DNA from: Lactococcus garvieae subsp. garvieae
Lineage (GTDB): Bacteria; Bacillota; Bacilli; Lactobacillales; Streptococcaceae
Assembly (NCBI RefSeq): GCF_029024465.1
Contig: NZ_CP118950.1
Location: 1,116,001-1,180,000, forward strand
DNA length: 64,000 bases
Direction of reading: 5' to 3'
Each line of letters opens with the position of its first letter. Within the stretch, counting starts at the first letter, position 1. Positions 40,957-50,887 of this stretch are shown here, in pieces. The position numbers were made by a program, and so were the translations under genes. Under the pieces are notes generated by a model. It made no database searches and was not told where the DNA came from. It saw only the letters and a list, made by a program, of their open reading frames with translations.

Positions 40957-42248
40957 CAGCGAATAATTTCCAAAATTTCAGGTGCATGAACTTGCTGGTC
41001 AGAAATTTCGATATTGTTCTTAAACTCCGCAATCAAATCGGAAGAAATGGCACGATTGCTATAAAGTGTAGCAATAAGATCACCTTTTTGGACGGGGTCA
41101 CCCACTTTTTTCGCGAGGTTAATACCTGCTTCAAAATCGATTGTATCTGTCTTGGTCGCTCTTCCAGCTCCTAGCTTCATCGCAACAATACCGACACCCA
41201 TTGCTTTTTCTTGTGAGATATAACCTTCACGGTCAGCATAGATCTCAACAGTATGTGCCACATTTAATTCTGCAGTCAAATGCTTAAAAGCTGTTGCATC
41301 TCCGTGTTGTGCTTCACACATAGCAAGGAATTTAGCATAAGCTTTACCATTATCAAGGTTTTCGATGATTTCTGGAACAGTTTTTTCTACACCTGCTAAC
41401 GCAAGCATAATTTGAGCCAGTTCCGCGATAAAGTGACGGAATGCCGACGTACCTTTTCCATTTAGCGTATTCACGGCTTCCGTAATTTCATTACGATTAC
41501 CAATAGCATGTCCTAACGGCTGGTTCATATTGGTCAAAACTGCTACTGTTTCACGTCCAACAGCCTTCCCTAAGTCTACCATCGTGCGGGCTAAGAGGCG
41601 CGCATCTTCGATATTTTTCATAAAAGCACCATCGCCGACAGTTACATCAAGCAAAATAGCATTTGAGCCAGAAGCAATTTTCTTAGACATGATAGAACTT
41701 GCAATCAATGGAATAATATCAACTGTGGCTGTCACATCCCGAAGTGCATAGAGAAGTTTGTCTGCTTTTACCAACTCATCAGACTGACCAATCACAGCGA
41801 TTCCTGAATTCTTTACTTGGGCAATAAAGTCTTCTTCTGTTTTTTCAATTTCAAAGCCGGGAATAGACTCTAACTTGTCTAAGGTTCCACCGGTATGTCC
41901 CAAACCACGGCCGGACATTTTAGCGACAGGGACATCAAAGCTGGCTACTAAAGGTGCTAAAATAATCGTTACTTTATCACCTACACCCCCTGTAGAATGT
42001 TTGTCTACCTTCACACCAGGAATGGCTGACAAATCAAATTCTTTACCTGAGGCAACCATGGCCATGGTCAAGTTGGCTGTTTCTTCTGTCGTCATACCTT
42101 TAAAATAAATCGCCATAGCTAGTGCTGCCATTTGGTAATCCGGAACTTCGCCCGTTGCATAACCAGAGATAAGCCAATCGATTTCAGCCTTCTCAAAGTG
42201 GCCGCCATCACGTTTTTTTTGAATCAGGTCTACCATTCTGTAGGTCAT
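40956..42248 (-). CDS. pdp: Pyrimidine-nucleoside phosphorylase
   Basis: A 430-residue phosphorylase of the thymidine/pyrimidine family (Pdp type), splitting uridine, thymidine and deoxyuridine to base and pentose-1-phosphate. Visible signatures: DKHSTGGVGDKVT (phosphate binding), KMSGRGLGHTGGTLDKLES, and the C-terminal ATLYSN region. It overlaps the upstream methyltransferase by 4 nt (ATGA) and a small membrane gene downstream by 1 nt. Confidence 0.95.
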   Translation of the reverse strand: MTYRMVDLIQKKRDGGHFEKAEIDWLISGYATGEVPDYQMAALAMAIYFKGMTTEETANLTMAMVASGKEFDLSAIPGVKVDKHSTGGVGDKVTIILAPLVASFDVPVAKMSGRGLGHTGGTLDKLESIPGFEIEKTEEDFIAQVKNSGIAVIGQSDELVKADKLLYALRDVTATVDIIPLIASSIMSKKIASGSNAILLDVTVGDGAFMKNIEDARLLARTMVDLGKAVGRETVAVLTNMNQPLGHAIGNRNEITEAVNTLNGKGTSAFRHFIAELAQIMLALAGVEKTVPEIIENLDNGKAYAKFLAMCEAQHGDATAFKHLTAELNVAHTVEIYADREGYISQEKAMGVGIVAMKLGAGRATKTDTIDFEAGINLAKKVGDPVQKGDLIATLYSNRAISSDLIAEFKNNIEISDQQVHAPEILEIIR

Positions 42249-42850
42249 AGTTTCTCCTTATAACTTCTTAAAATGTAATATCCTTTATCTTTAGCGACAA
42301 TCTCGCAATTGCCAAAGACATCCTTCATTTTCTTTTGTGCACTCGGTGCTCCCTGTTTTTTCTGAATAACGATCGTTAAATGCCCGTCATCATTTAAATG
42401 CTCATAGGCGTCGGATAAAATAGTGTGCACCACTTCTTTCCCCGCACGAATAGGGGGATTAGAAATAATAGCATCAAACTTTCCTTCAACATTATCATAT
42501 ATGTTTGATAAAAAAATATCATTGACTTCTATATTATTTTTATCTGCATTTTTCTTAGCTAAATCAAGGGCACGACTATTTACATCGACAAGTGTGGCTT
42601 TCAAACCATATTTTTTTGCTAAAGTTAAAGCCAGTGTACCATAGCCACAACCGACATCAAGCAAAGTTTTTGCTCCTTCTGGTTGAAAATTATCGAGTAA
42701 AACACATGAACCATAATCAATAGCGTTTTTAGAAAATACACCTGCATCGGTCAGGAAGTGGAGGGAGAGCCCCAAAAGTTCAACCGATAGTTCCTGCACA
42801 TCATGTGCTAAATCTCGGTTGTCTTCATAATACATATTTGTTTTTACCAT
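42245..42850 (-). CDS. RsmC-like class I SAM methyltransferase
   Basis: A 201-residue methyltransferase corresponding to the C-terminal catalytic domain of 16S rRNA G1207 methyltransferase RsmC (YbxB type): LLDVGCGYGTLALTLAKK (SAM motif I) and the N6/N2-type NPPIRAGK motif IV. It heads the pdp-deoC-cdd operon with a 4-nt overlap, an arrangement common in streptococci and lactococci. No ribosome site is seen; a TGA-TAAAAT extended -10 ends 8 nt before the ATG, so its mRNA may have almost no leader. The second Met (residue 6) is an alternative start. Confidence 0.88.
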   Translation of the reverse strand: MVKTNMYYEDNRDLAHDVQELSVELLGLSLHFLTDAGVFSKNAIDYGSCVLLDNFQPEGAKTLLDVGCGYGTLALTLAKKYGLKATLVDVNSRALDLAKKNADKNNIEVNDIFLSNIYDNVEGKFDAIISNPPIRAGKEVVHTILSDAYEHLNDDGHLTIVIQKKQGAPSAQKKMKDVFGNCEIVAKDKGYYILRSYKEKL

Positions 42851-43070
42851 TACAGTTTATTTTATCACAAAATATTTCATTTTTTCTGGGAAAACCTTTA
42901 CAAATAGAAAGGAACCATTAGAAAACCCTTACATTCTAATCTTGTTTTTTTCCAGAGTGTTAGAGCTTCCTCCTTTAGATACTGCTTACGTTTGGAGTAC
43001 ATTTCTATAATTTTATAAAGTTAATCTTGACCTTAGAACAAGTCTCTAAACACAGCCTACAAGCAAAATG

Positions 43071-43079
43071 TGCTAAAAT
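43071..43079 (+). promoter_or_regulatory. Extended -10 of coaA (leaderless start)
   Basis: TG-C-TAAAAT, six bases, ATG. No good -35 was seen. Confidence 0.55.
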
Positions 43080-43085
43080 ATCCTT

Positions 43086-44006
43086 ATGAATAAATTCATC
43101 AATTATGATGAAATTTCGCGAGAAACTTGGCAAAATCTCTACCTTTCTTCAATCGTGCCTTTGACAAATAAGGAGCTCGATGCCATTCGTTCACTCAATG
43201 ATGAAATTTCACTCCAAGACGTTATCGATGTATACTTGCCTTTAATTTATCTGGTCCGCCTCTATAAGAAAAATATTGAGGATTTAAGCTTTTCAAAAGG
43301 TTTATTTTTACAAAAAATTGTTAAAACACCACCATTAATTATTGGAATCTCTGGTTCTGTTGCAGTTGGAAAATCAACCGCGGCGCGCCTTGTTCAACTT
43401 CTTTTGTCCCGTGAATTTAAAAAATTAAGTGTGGAGCTCGTGACAACCGATGGCTTTCTTTATCCTACAGCCGTCTTAGAAGAGCGCAACATGTTAGAAC
43501 GCAAAGGATTCCCGGAAAGCTATGACATGGAGCACCTCTTGAACTTTCTTTACCGCGTAAAGAACGGTGAAACATGTGAGATTCCGATTTATTCCCACGA
43601 AAATTACGATATCCTCAAAGATCAAACCCAAACGATTGATCAACCTGACATCTTAATTGTTGAAGGGATAAATGTTCTCCAAAATCCACAGAGCGAGCAT
43701 CTCTATGTCAGTGATTTTTATGATTTTTCTATCTATGTGGATGCAGATGAAGCGGTGATTGAAAGATGGTATCTGGAGCGTTTTGACAGTCTGCTCAAGC
43801 TTGCCGAAAATGACCCCCATAATTATTATCACCAATTTACAAAAATGCCTTACGATGAAGTGATGCAGCTGGCTCGTCAGACTTGGGCCAATACCAATCT
43901 GCCTAATTTACGTGACTACATTGAGCCCACACGAAATCGCGCGGAAGTCATCTTGCACAAAACAGAGAATCATTACATTGATAAAATTTATTTGAAAAAG
44001 TTTTGA
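43086..44006 (+). CDS. coaA: Pantothenate kinase type I
   Basis: A 306-residue CoaA, the first step of coenzyme A synthesis. The N-terminus [17 protein letters not shown]-loop [27 protein letters not shown] and the C-terminal [20 protein letters not shown] segment (in outline) are typical. It is divergent from the rsmC-like operon. There is no ribosome site; the ATG is 6 nt after an extended -10, suggesting leaderless translation. Confidence 0.95.
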   Translation: MNKFINYDEISRETWQNLYLSSIVPLTNKELDAIRSLNDEISLQDVIDVYLPLIYLVRLYKKNIEDLSFSKGLFLQKIVKTPPLIIGISGSVAVGKSTAARLVQLLLSREFKKLSVELVTTDGFLYPTAVLEERNMLERKGFPESYDMEHLLNFLYRVKNGETCEIPIYSHENYDILKDQTQTIDQPDILIVEGINVLQNPQSEHLYVSDFYDFSIYVDADEAVIERWYLERFDSLLKLAENDPHNYYHQFTKMPYDEVMQLARQTWANTNLPNLRDYIEPTRNRAEVILHKTENHYIDKIYLKKF

Positions 44007-44122
44007 AAAAGCATAACATTAATTTACTCTTTAATTAAAAATGCTGTATTTTTGTATCAAACGTTTTTATAATCTGTTCTTTTATGATAAAATATTTTAA
44101 TATTAATTTTTAGGAGGCCCAC

Positions 44123-45664
44123 TTGTCTGATAAACAACTTGAAAAAATTATCGTTCTTGACTATGGTAGTCAATATAATCAATTGATTGCGCGTCGCATT
44201 CGTGAAATCTGTGTTTTCTCAGAGCTGATGAGTCATAAAGTCACAGCTCAAGAAATCCGTGAAATAAACCCTTTGGGGATTGTACTTTCTGGGGGTCCTA
44301 ACTCTGTTTACGACGAAGGTTCATTTGATATTGATCCTGAAATTTTTGAACTTGGATTGCCTATTTTAGGTATCTGCTATGGTATGCAACTCATCAGTCA
44401 CAAATTAGGTGGTAAAGTTGAGAGTGCTTCTGAAAGCGAGTATGGTGTTGCACCAATCGAGCTTAAAGCAAAATCTGAACTTTTCGCTCATACTCCTGAA
44501 ACACAAGATGTTCTCATGAGCCATGGTGACCGCGTTGTTGAAATCCCTGAAGGCTTCCATGTGGTTGCTACTTCTCCAAATAGCCCATTTGCAGCGGTTG
44601 AAAATACAGAACGTCACATTTACGGTATTCAATTCCACCCTGAAGTTCGTCACTCTGTATACGGAACAGATATGCTCCGCAACTTTGCTTTAAACATTTG
44701 TGGTGCTAAAGGTGATTGGTCAATGGAGAGCTTCATTGACATGCAAATTGAAAAAATCCGCGAACAAGTGGGAGACAAAAAAGTCTTGCTTGGTCTCTCT
44801 GGTGGTGTAGACTCATCTGTAGTTGGTGTGCTCTTACAACGTGCTATCGGTGACCAATTGACTTCAATCTTCGTGGACCACGGTTTCCTCCGTAAAGGCG
44901 AAGGCGATCAAGTAATGAACATGTTGGGAGACAAATTCGGCTTAAATATCATTCGTGTTAATGCTGAAGAACGTTTCATGAATAAGTTAGCTGGTGTGTC
45001 TGATCCAGAGAAAAAACGTAAAATCATCGGTAACGAATTTGTTTACGTCTTTGATGATGAAGCTTCTAAACTTAAAGATGTTAAATTCCTTGCTCAAGGT
45101 ACACTTTATACAGATGTCATCGAGTCAGGAACAGATACTGCTCAAACGATCAAATCACACCACAATGTTGGTGGCTTGCCTGAAGACATGCAGTTCGAAT
45201 TGATCGAACCTTTAAACACCCTTTTCAAAGACGAAGTTCGTGCCCTTGGTACAGAGCTTGGTATGCCTGATGAGATCGTATGGCGCCAACCCTTCCCAGG
45301 ACCTGGTCTTGCCATTCGTGTTATGGGTGACTTGACACCTGAGAAAATTGCGGTTGTCCGTGATTCAGATGCCATTCTTCGTGAAGAAATCGCTGCTGCT
45401 GGCTTAGACCGTGATGTATGGCAATATTTCACTGTTAATACTGGCGTTCGTTCAGTTGGTGTAATGGGCGATATCCGTACTTATGACTATACACTCGCTA
45501 TCCGTGCGATCACTTCTATCGATGGTATGACAGCTGAGTTTGCTAAACTCCCATGGGATGTTTTACAAAAGATTTCAGTACGTATCGTTAATGAGGTGGA
45601 CCACATCAACCGCGTCGTCTACGATATTACCTCTAAACCACCTGCAACTGTTGAGTGGGAATAA
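44123..45664 (+). CDS. guaA: GMP synthase (glutamine-hydrolysing)
   Basis: A 513-residue bifunctional enzyme converting XMP to GMP. The glutamine amidotransferase domain (1-200) has GICYGMQL (Cys) and FHPEVRH (His, Glu). The ATP-pyrophosphatase domain has [12 protein letters not shown], and the C-terminal dimer domain ends KPPATVEWE. The start is a TTG with AGGAGG 5 nt upstream. Single gene, with terminator; the 116-bp upstream interval shows no purine riboswitch fold. Confidence 0.96.
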   Translation: MSDKQLEKIIVLDYGSQYNQLIARRIREICVFSELMSHKVTAQEIREINPLGIVLSGGPNSVYDEGSFDIDPEIFELGLPILGICYGMQLISHKLGGKVESASESEYGVAPIELKAKSELFAHTPETQDVLMSHGDRVVEIPEGFHVVATSPNSPFAAVENTERHIYGIQFHPEVRHSVYGTDMLRNFALNICGAKGDWSMESFIDMQIEKIREQVGDKKVLLGLSGGVDSSVVGVLLQRAIGDQLTSIFVDHGFLRKGEGDQVMNMLGDKFGLNIIRVNAEERFMNKLAGVSDPEKKRKIIGNEFVYVFDDEASKLKDVKFLAQGTLYTDVIESGTDTAQTIKSHHNVGGLPEDMQFELIEPLNTLFKDEVRALGTELGMPDEIVWRQPFPGPGLAIRVMGDLTPEKIAVVRDSDAILREEIAAAGLDRDVWQYFTVNTGVRSVGVMGDIRTYDYTLAIRAITSIDGMTAEFAKLPWDVLQKISVRIVNEVDHINRVVYDITSKPPATVEWE

Positions 45665-45693
45665 TACCTAGGTAAAATAACTAAAATAAAAAC

Positions 45694-45722
45694 AAAAAAT
45701 CGCTCTATTGAGCGGTTTTTAT
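45694..45722 (+). terminator. Terminator of guaA
   Basis: AAATCGCTC/GAGCGGTTT with a 4-nt loop and TTTTTATTTT. Confidence 0.8.
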
Positions 45723-45807
45723 TTTGTCTAAATCGTTAAAAAACACTAACTTTGAAAAAATTTGGCACCTTCAAAGTATTACTTTTAAATTTTTCACATA
45801 AAATAAT

Positions 45808-45832
45808 CCCCCAGCCTTATTGCTGAGGGATA
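45808..45832 (-). terminator. Terminator of yxeA copy 3
   Basis: On the minus strand ATCCCTCAGC, loop, GCTGGGGGAT, followed by TATTTT. Confidence 0.7.
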
Positions 45833-45930
45833 GAGTTTATTATTTTTTACACTGTTATTATAACATCAAGAAAGCGTTATCGCAAGTGTTAAATAATTTT
45901 ATTTCATCTAAAGAATTAACGCAAGTTAAC

Positions 45931-46281
45931 TTAAGCTTTTTCAAGCTCAAACAGTGGGTTTTTAGGGATTTCTTGCTTTTTAACTTCTTTCCAGCTCAAA
46001 ACTCCTTTTTTCTTATTGGTTACGACTTTCAAATAGTCATAGTGCTTTAAACTATATTGCGCCGTAAGCTTTATTTCTTGCGATTTTCCTTTTTCATCAA
46101 ATCCGATGACGGAATATTTATATTTTGTAACGTGACCATTATCCGATTTTTTCATTTCAATTTTTTCGTCTTCTTGAATTTTAACGAATAAATTCTTGCC
46201 ACCATGCTCTGAATTATGCCATATAGAATTTCCAATTATTAAAACTATGATTGCAACCAGGCCAAATACAACTCTTTTCAT
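45931..46281 (-). CDS. YxeA family protein, copy 3
   Basis: A 116-residue YxeA/DUF1093 protein with N-terminal helix (about 4-21), then GGKNLFVKIQEDEK, YSVIGFDEKGKSQEIKL, and KKGVLSWKEVKKQEIPKN. It is closer to copy 1 (GFDEKG/GYDEKG, KKGV-SW-EV) than to copy 2. Located about 18 kb away from the other two. Function unknown. Confidence 0.88.
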   Translation of the reverse strand: MKRVVFGLVAIIVLIIGNSIWHNSEHGGKNLFVKIQEDEKIEMKKSDNGHVTKYKYSVIGFDEKGKSQEIKLTAQYSLKHYDYLKVVTNKKKGVLSWKEVKKQEIPKNPLFELEKA

Positions 46282-46384
46282 TATAAAATCCTTTTACTTA
46301 TTTTTCCTGTAAAAACTATTATATAATGCTTCGCCCTTTTTTTTAAGGAAAACGACTCAGAATTCAGAAAAAAATTTTTATAAG

Positions 46385-46414
46385 AAAAAAAGCTCTCCCA
46401 AGAAGAGCTTTTTT
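46385..46414 (-). terminator. Terminator of uspA copy 3
   Basis: AAAAAAGCTCT/AGAGCTTTTTT with a 7-nt loop. Confidence 0.85.
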
Positions 46415-46419
46415 CTTAC

Positions 46420-46845
46420 TTATTTGACAACCATAACGTTACAACGCGCATGATCAATAACATATGCTGTTGTAGAACCGACCAATAAACGGTCAAAGGC
46501 TCCTTTACCAGTAACACCAATAACGATCAAATCAATATCATTGGATTGCGCAAAATCAACGATTTCTTTTTTGGGTGACCCTTCCACACGATATGCCTTA
46601 AACTCTACCTGTTTCTTGATAATCTCAGAAGCTCTTTCAATGATTGCCCGTGATTGCTCTTCTAAATTTTCAAGAATAAGTGGTACACCGTAAGCTGAAC
46701 CATAAAGTCTCACATCATCTTTGACATTCAAAACAAATAGCGATGTTTCATTACGTGCTGCAATTTTTACAGCTTCACGTACTGCTTTATCAGATTGTTC
46801 TGAACCATCAACAGCTACCAGAATGTTTTTGTATTTTTCTCTCAT
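46420..46845 (-). CDS. uspA: Universal stress protein (UspA family), copy 3
   Basis: A 141-residue Usp domain with NILVAVDGS and GVTGKGAFDRLLVGSTTAYV, so ATP-binding type. It differs from copies 1 and 2 in the middle (VLNVKDDVRLYGSAYGVPLILEN). The preceding AGGGAGGC region 7-11 nt upstream of the ATG serves as ribosome site. Single gene. Confidence 0.92.
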   Translation of the reverse strand: MREKYKNILVAVDGSEQSDKAVREAVKIAARNETSLFVLNVKDDVRLYGSAYGVPLILENLEEQSRAIIERASEIIKKQVEFKAYRVEGSPKKEIVDFAQSNDIDLIVIGVTGKGAFDRLLVGSTTAYVIDHARCNVMVVK

Positions 46846-46978
46846 AAAAAGCCTCCCTTTTCTGAAATTATCAATTTAATTCCTCTATAATTATATTTTA
46901 AATTAAAAAGAGAGAAAAAGATAATAATATGGTTGGAAAATTAAAGAAAAATTTAGTTTCTACTGTACTTAGCAGCCC

Positions 46979-47572
46979 TTACTTTGTTGGTCGTGTAATT
47001 TCAAACATATGCCCTAGCTCTGTATAGGCTCTCCCTGACAAGCGCGCAACGGGATCAAGTTCTTGCGCTTTAATATAGAGTTTTTCCTCATCAATGACAG
47101 AATCATCCATAAGAATATTTTTTACTTCTAAGAGCATGAGTTGACTTATTTTTCCTACCGGAATATGCTGATGGAGTACGACCTCTAAACGGGCTTTAGC
47201 ATTTTCTATGGCAGGTACTTTCACTTCTTCTGACTCTGTCATTTTAATGCCAAACTTTTCAATTTCACTTTCTGTAGCCGTGAGAGGCGCTGATGTTTGA
47301 TTCATCGTTTCAACATTATCCATATTGACCAGATGGATAACCCCTTCCTTAGTTTCTAAAAGGTTTCTAACAGAATCTTTCATCTCTGTCATAGCAATGG
47401 ATACAATGACTGGCTCTTTTGATACAACATTAAAAAAGCTAAACGGTGCTGCGTTAACAAGGCCTGTAGCGTTTTGAGTTGTCAACCACGCAATTGGTCT
47501 TGGAATAACCAGTCCTGAAATTAATTTGTAAGCATCAGTACTGCTCATATCTTCTGGTTTAAATGCTTTCAT
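46979..47572 (-). CDS. Flavin reductase-like FMN-binding protein
   Basis: A 197-residue protein of the flavin reductase-like (split-barrel, DIM6/NTAB) family: ITSGLVIPRPIAWLTTQN-like start (residues 17-34), NAAPFSFFNVVS and IHLVN. Such proteins bind FMN and often reduce flavin or a quinone-type substrate. It overlaps the upstream dioxygenase gene by 14 nt, a pairing seen in quinone or aromatic stress operons of Firmicutes. Confidence 0.88.
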   Translation of the reverse strand: MKAFKPEDMSSTDAYKLISGLVIPRPIAWLTTQNATGLVNAAPFSFFNVVSKEPVIVSIAMTEMKDSVRNLLETKEGVIHLVNMDNVETMNQTSAPLTATESEIEKFGIKMTESEEVKVPAIENAKARLEVVLHQHIPVGKISQLMLLEVKNILMDDSVIDEEKLYIKAQELDPVARLSGRAYTELGHMFEITRPTK

Positions 47573-48704
47573 TTTTTCTCCCTATACGACGTTCTTGAAT
47601 TTTTTTCATACTCCACAGTGGCTCTAATTTCCTATCGCGAAATGCATCTGACGTATCCAAACGACGTAAAGCTGCTGCAGTTCGTGCCTTTTCCGCTTCT
47701 GCTCCTGGAAAGAGATGGGGAGGTAAACTCAGTGAAAGGCCTGCCTCATCCGGAGTCTCATCTATCCAAAAACCAGAGGTTACGAGCGCTTCTTCGTAAC
47801 TATCAACCTTTGCTTGCCCAGACCGCACCATATCTAAAGCAGCAATACCTGGAGTATCTGTAGCAATTTCGAAAAGCACACCAGGGGCAACCTTCACATA
47901 TTCACTCGAAAAATAAAAACGTTCTACTAATCCTGAGTGAGGTATCATATAAGATTTGACACGCTCAATCCAATATCTAAGGGTATCGGGATTAGCTGTA
48001 CGAAAAGCGACATGATGCACCGTGCCATGCCCTTGATATGCGTGCTGCCCTTCTTTATCTTGCTCAATGATAATCGAGGCACCATTGCCACCCCCTGCTC
48101 CCTCAAATAGTGTGAAATTATCTTCAGTTGCGTGCCTGCGAAATCCAAAAACTTCTGCGAGCAATTGCTGGATAATATTTACTTCTGACAACTTAATGAA
48201 AACAGGTCCTAAGCCTAAAATAGCATGCTCAGCCTCTACATTTGAAAGCTGCCAAGGTTTTCCTGGAGCAAGAACACCTTGATTTTTTTCATCGGAAATC
48301 AATTGGTACCGCTGACCATCAAAATCCTCAAACTCTAAATATTTTTTACCAAAGCGCTCTGCCACCAAACCATGTGGTACAGCTGCTGCATCAAATCTTT
48401 GATGCCAGTATTCCAAAGATATATCCTGAGCAACACGAAAGGAAATACGGTCAATGCTATTGATGCCGTGGCTACCGGCTCCTATTCCAGGAAAATCAAA
48501 AAACGTCATGTCCGTTCCAGGATTCCCCTCTTCATCCGTAAAATAAAGATGATAGGTTTCGTAATCATCCTGATTAACAGTAAGTTTTGCCAGTCGCAGC
48601 CCTAAAATATTTGTAAAAAAATCATAGGTCTTTTGGGCACTTGAAGTAATCGCTGTAACATGGTGTATCCCTCCCAGTGCAACTTCCGAATTTAGTTTTG
48701 TCAT
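47559..48704 (-). CDS. Ring-cleaving dioxygenase (VOC superfamily, MhqO-like)
   Basis: A 381-residue protein with two duplicated VOC halves: GGIHHVTAITSSAQKTYDFF and QGHGTVHHVAFRTAN give the metal-binding His residues, and VAPGVLFEIATDTPG the Glu. This is the glyoxalase-fold extradiol dioxygenase type, MhqA/MhqO in Bacillus, linked to resistance to quinones. The start used has AAGGGA 7-8 nt upstream; a longer frame adds 26 unlike residues. It forms an operon with the flavin reductase gene. No MarR-type regulator lies nearby. Confidence 0.9.
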   Translation of the reverse strand: MTKLNSEVALGGIHHVTAITSSAQKTYDFFTNILGLRLAKLTVNQDDYETYHLYFTDEEGNPGTDMTFFDFPGIGAGSHGINSIDRISFRVAQDISLEYWHQRFDAAAVPHGLVAERFGKKYLEFEDFDGQRYQLISDEKNQGVLAPGKPWQLSNVEAEHAILGLGPVFIKLSEVNIIQQLLAEVFGFRRHATEDNFTLFEGAGGGNGASIIIEQDKEGQHAYQGHGTVHHVAFRTANPDTLRYWIERVKSYMIPHSGLVERFYFSSEYVKVAPGVLFEIATDTPGIAALDMVRSGQAKVDSYEEALVTSGFWIDETPDEAGLSLSLPPHLFPGAEAEKARTAAALRRLDTSDAFRDRKLEPLWSMKKIQERRIGRKNESI

Positions 48705-48788
48705 AATTATTTCCCTTAAATTAATGTTTACAGTTGTAAATCTTAATTTTATTATATCATCTCTTGCATAATTTTCAAGCAACTTGAA

Positions 48789-48818
48789 TTAAAAAATGCC
48801 TCTCTTCAGAGACACATT
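48789..48818 (-). terminator. Terminator after the purK operon
   Basis: On the minus strand TGTCTCT, short loop, AGAGGCA, followed by TTTTTT. Confidence 0.7.
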
Positions 48819-48820
48819 TT

Positions 48821-49645
48821 CTAGATTTTAAAATAATTTAAGAGGAGCTGGCAAAAATACAATTCTGTTGTGCTTTCTTTCACTTGCGCTTGCTTTATCT
48901 TTCCAAGGAGCTCATTGAGTATTTCTTCTTTTTTATAAGAAGATATTGTATTAATCCCTTTTTGAAAAAGTTCCTGCTCTTCAGATATAGGGATGCTCTT
49001 TGTTTTTTCTAAAAGCGCAACAACACTAGAAGCTTGATTTCTTAAGTCAGTGTGTCGCGTAATATTGCTAAAGATTTCTTCTAAGTGTGTGGCTGCCTCA
49101 ATACATAGGTTTTTTCCCATCATCCCATTTAAGTTTGAACGTATTATGCTTTGTTCCCAAATATTTAAAACTCGCGCCGCGGCTGAAGTAAAGAGCAAAC
49201 TGAACTGACAAATTTCCTCCGTTCGTAAATAAAAGTTATAAGCCATCTGTAACGTATACGCCAACTGATAAAGTTCCAAGTGACTTAAAGGGCTCTCCTT
49301 TGTTTTTAAAGAAGAATAATTTGCATTGATAAACTCAAAATGTAGCTTTAATAAGTGGACGATGATATCCCTAATTTTTTCATCATTTGAAGCCAGCGGT
49401 ACAAATAAACTGGCTTGCATGGCGGAGTGTTGCAACCAAAAAGTTGTTTCTCCTTGAAAGAAAAGACCACGCTTCGTTTTTTCTTGCTCTTCTAAATAAG
49501 TTATCAGTTTATCTTTGAAAATCCTGTGAAACACAAGTGTCCATTCGGGATTGATCTCTTCACTCAGCGTTTCGATTCGAAAAATTGTTTTTCGACTTTC
49601 CATTGACAACCTGATTGTGTGCATCCTTTTCTTCCTTCCTGTCAT
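48821..49645 (-). CDS. Unknown protein following purK
   Basis: A 274-residue, mostly helical, soluble protein with no recognised family. It has a basic N-terminus (MTGRKKRMHTIRLSMESRK), a Trp/Phe-rich segment (FFQGETTFWLQHSAMQASLFVPLAS) and many Leu/Glu helices after residue 90. The ATG directly abuts the purK stop (TAAATG), so it is translated from the same mRNA. A second start at MESRKTIFR (residue 15) is possible. Position suggests a purine-linked or cell-physiology role, but nothing in the sequence shows it. Confidence 0.75.
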   Translation of the reverse strand: MTGRKKRMHTIRLSMESRKTIFRIETLSEEINPEWTLVFHRIFKDKLITYLEEQEKTKRGLFFQGETTFWLQHSAMQASLFVPLASNDEKIRDIIVHLLKLHFEFINANYSSLKTKESPLSHLELYQLAYTLQMAYNFYLRTEEICQFSLLFTSAAARVLNIWEQSIIRSNLNGMMGKNLCIEAATHLEEIFSNITRHTDLRNQASSVVALLEKTKSIPISEEQELFQKGINTISSYKKEEILNELLGKIKQAQVKESTTELYFCQLLLNYFKI

Positions 49646-50764
49646 TTATTCCCATATTTTTAAACGGGATATTTCTTTCAAACTTTTTGAAAAATCATCG
49701 GTCAATATAGTCACATGTCCCATTTTTCTATCGACCTTCGCTTCCAACTTTCCATAATCATGAATATGCCACTCAGGCCTTTCATGCGCCAATCGCTCCA
49801 TTTGTGGGACGTCTTGGCCAAGAATATTGAGCATAATGGCTTTTTTCAAAAGTCGAGGTTGCGGGAGTTCCTCACCGAGAATACCTTTGATATGTAAGTC
49901 AAATTGCGAAAAATCACAAGCCTCTATGGTATAGTGTCCCGAGTTATGGGGACGTGGGGCAAGTTCATTTACATAAATCTCGCCCGATGCTGTCAGAAAC
50001 ATTTCTACACAAAGCGTGCCTGCAAGCTGGAGCTCTTTAGCTATCGCCAGTGCCAGATCTTTGGCTTTCTCGCTGACCTCAAGAGGTAGAGGCGCGGGAG
50101 CAATCGTGCGGTGTAGGATATTATTGATATGTTCATTTTGACAAAGCGGGAAGGTTACAAAATCCTGCCCGTTCCCACTAATAATTAAAGAAATCTCGCA
50201 ATCAAAATCAACAAAGTCCTCCAATACACATTCCGCGCGCTCTGCTAACTTCATCGCCTCCAGCAAATCCTCATCTGATTTCAAGACAACCTGACCATGT
50301 CCATCATAGCCGCCCGTTGTTGTTTTCAACACGTGTTTTTTTGTCACTTGCTCTGGAAGGTCTTGAGCATTTTCTACGCGTTGCCACGGGGCTATTTTCA
50401 CGCCACATTGTTCTAGAAACTCTTTTTCTAACCGACGATTCTGCGTGATTTCTAATAATCGAATGCCTTGCGGAATAGCGACACAGGCATCAAGCTGATG
50501 CAAGGCGCTCGCCGATACGTTTTCAAACTCATAGGTTATTAAGTCACAAGCATAAGCGAGCTTAAGAAGCGCATCAACATCATCATATTCCGCAATGATC
50601 AACTCATCCGAACACTTTGCTGCGGAACAGTTCGGATTAGGATCAAGTGTAATCACTTTATGGCCCATATATTGTGCAGAAATCGCCATCATTTGGCCCA
50701 ACTGCCCACCACCAATAATTCCAATTGTTTTTTTCTTATGTTGCATATTCTTATTATAGGCCAT
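49646..50764 (-). CDS. purK: 5-(carboxyamino)imidazole ribonucleotide synthase
   Basis: An ATP-grasp enzyme that carboxylates AIR to N5-CAIR with ATP and bicarbonate; PurE then makes CAIR. It has TIGIIGGGQLGQMMAI near the N-terminus, TTTGGYDGHGQ and NELAPRPHNSGHYTIEAC. Length is 372 residues from the first ATG (GGGAG 11 nt upstream). A second ATG six codons later (50746) is preceded by TATAAT at exactly 6 nt, so a leaderless start there is an alternative. A terminator hairpin separates it from purE. Confidence 0.94.
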   Translation of the reverse strand: MAYNKNMQHKKKTIGIIGGGQLGQMMAISAQYMGHKVITLDPNPNCSAAKCSDELIIAEYDDVDALLKLAYACDLITYEFENVSASALHQLDACVAIPQGIRLLEITQNRRLEKEFLEQCGVKIAPWQRVENAQDLPEQVTKKHVLKTTTGGYDGHGQVVLKSDEDLLEAMKLAERAECVLEDFVDFDCEISLIISGNGQDFVTFPLCQNEHINNILHRTIAPAPLPLEVSEKAKDLALAIAKELQLAGTLCVEMFLTASGEIYVNELAPRPHNSGHYTIEACDFSQFDLHIKGILGEELPQPRLLKKAIMLNILGQDVPQMERLAHERPEWHIHDYGKLEAKVDRKMGHVTILTDDFSKSLKEISRLKIWE

Positions 50765-50800
50765 TTTTCTTTATTCTCCCTATTCTTTTCGGATAGTTTA

Positions 50801-50829
50801 AAAAATAAATCCGCATATCATCCGGATTT
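50801..50829 (-). terminator. Terminator between purE and purK
   Basis: On the minus strand AAATCCG, 9-nt loop, CGGATTT, ATTTTT. It could limit readthrough from purDE into purK. Confidence 0.75.
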
Positions 50830-50887
50830 TCGTTTACTAAAATCAAAATATTTTTACAAATATTACGCTCGCTTTTAAATTAAAAGT

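Noticed and set aside
44007-44122. Possible purine riboswitch upstream of guaA
   Set aside because: The interval is too short and AT-rich to hold the three-way junction, and no conserved core was found.
50630-50650. PurBox-like CCGAAC inside purK
   Set aside because: It lies within coding sequence and mismatches the flanking A/T positions. Similar CCGAAC words in purE, purL and the glucosaminidase gene were rejected for the same reason.
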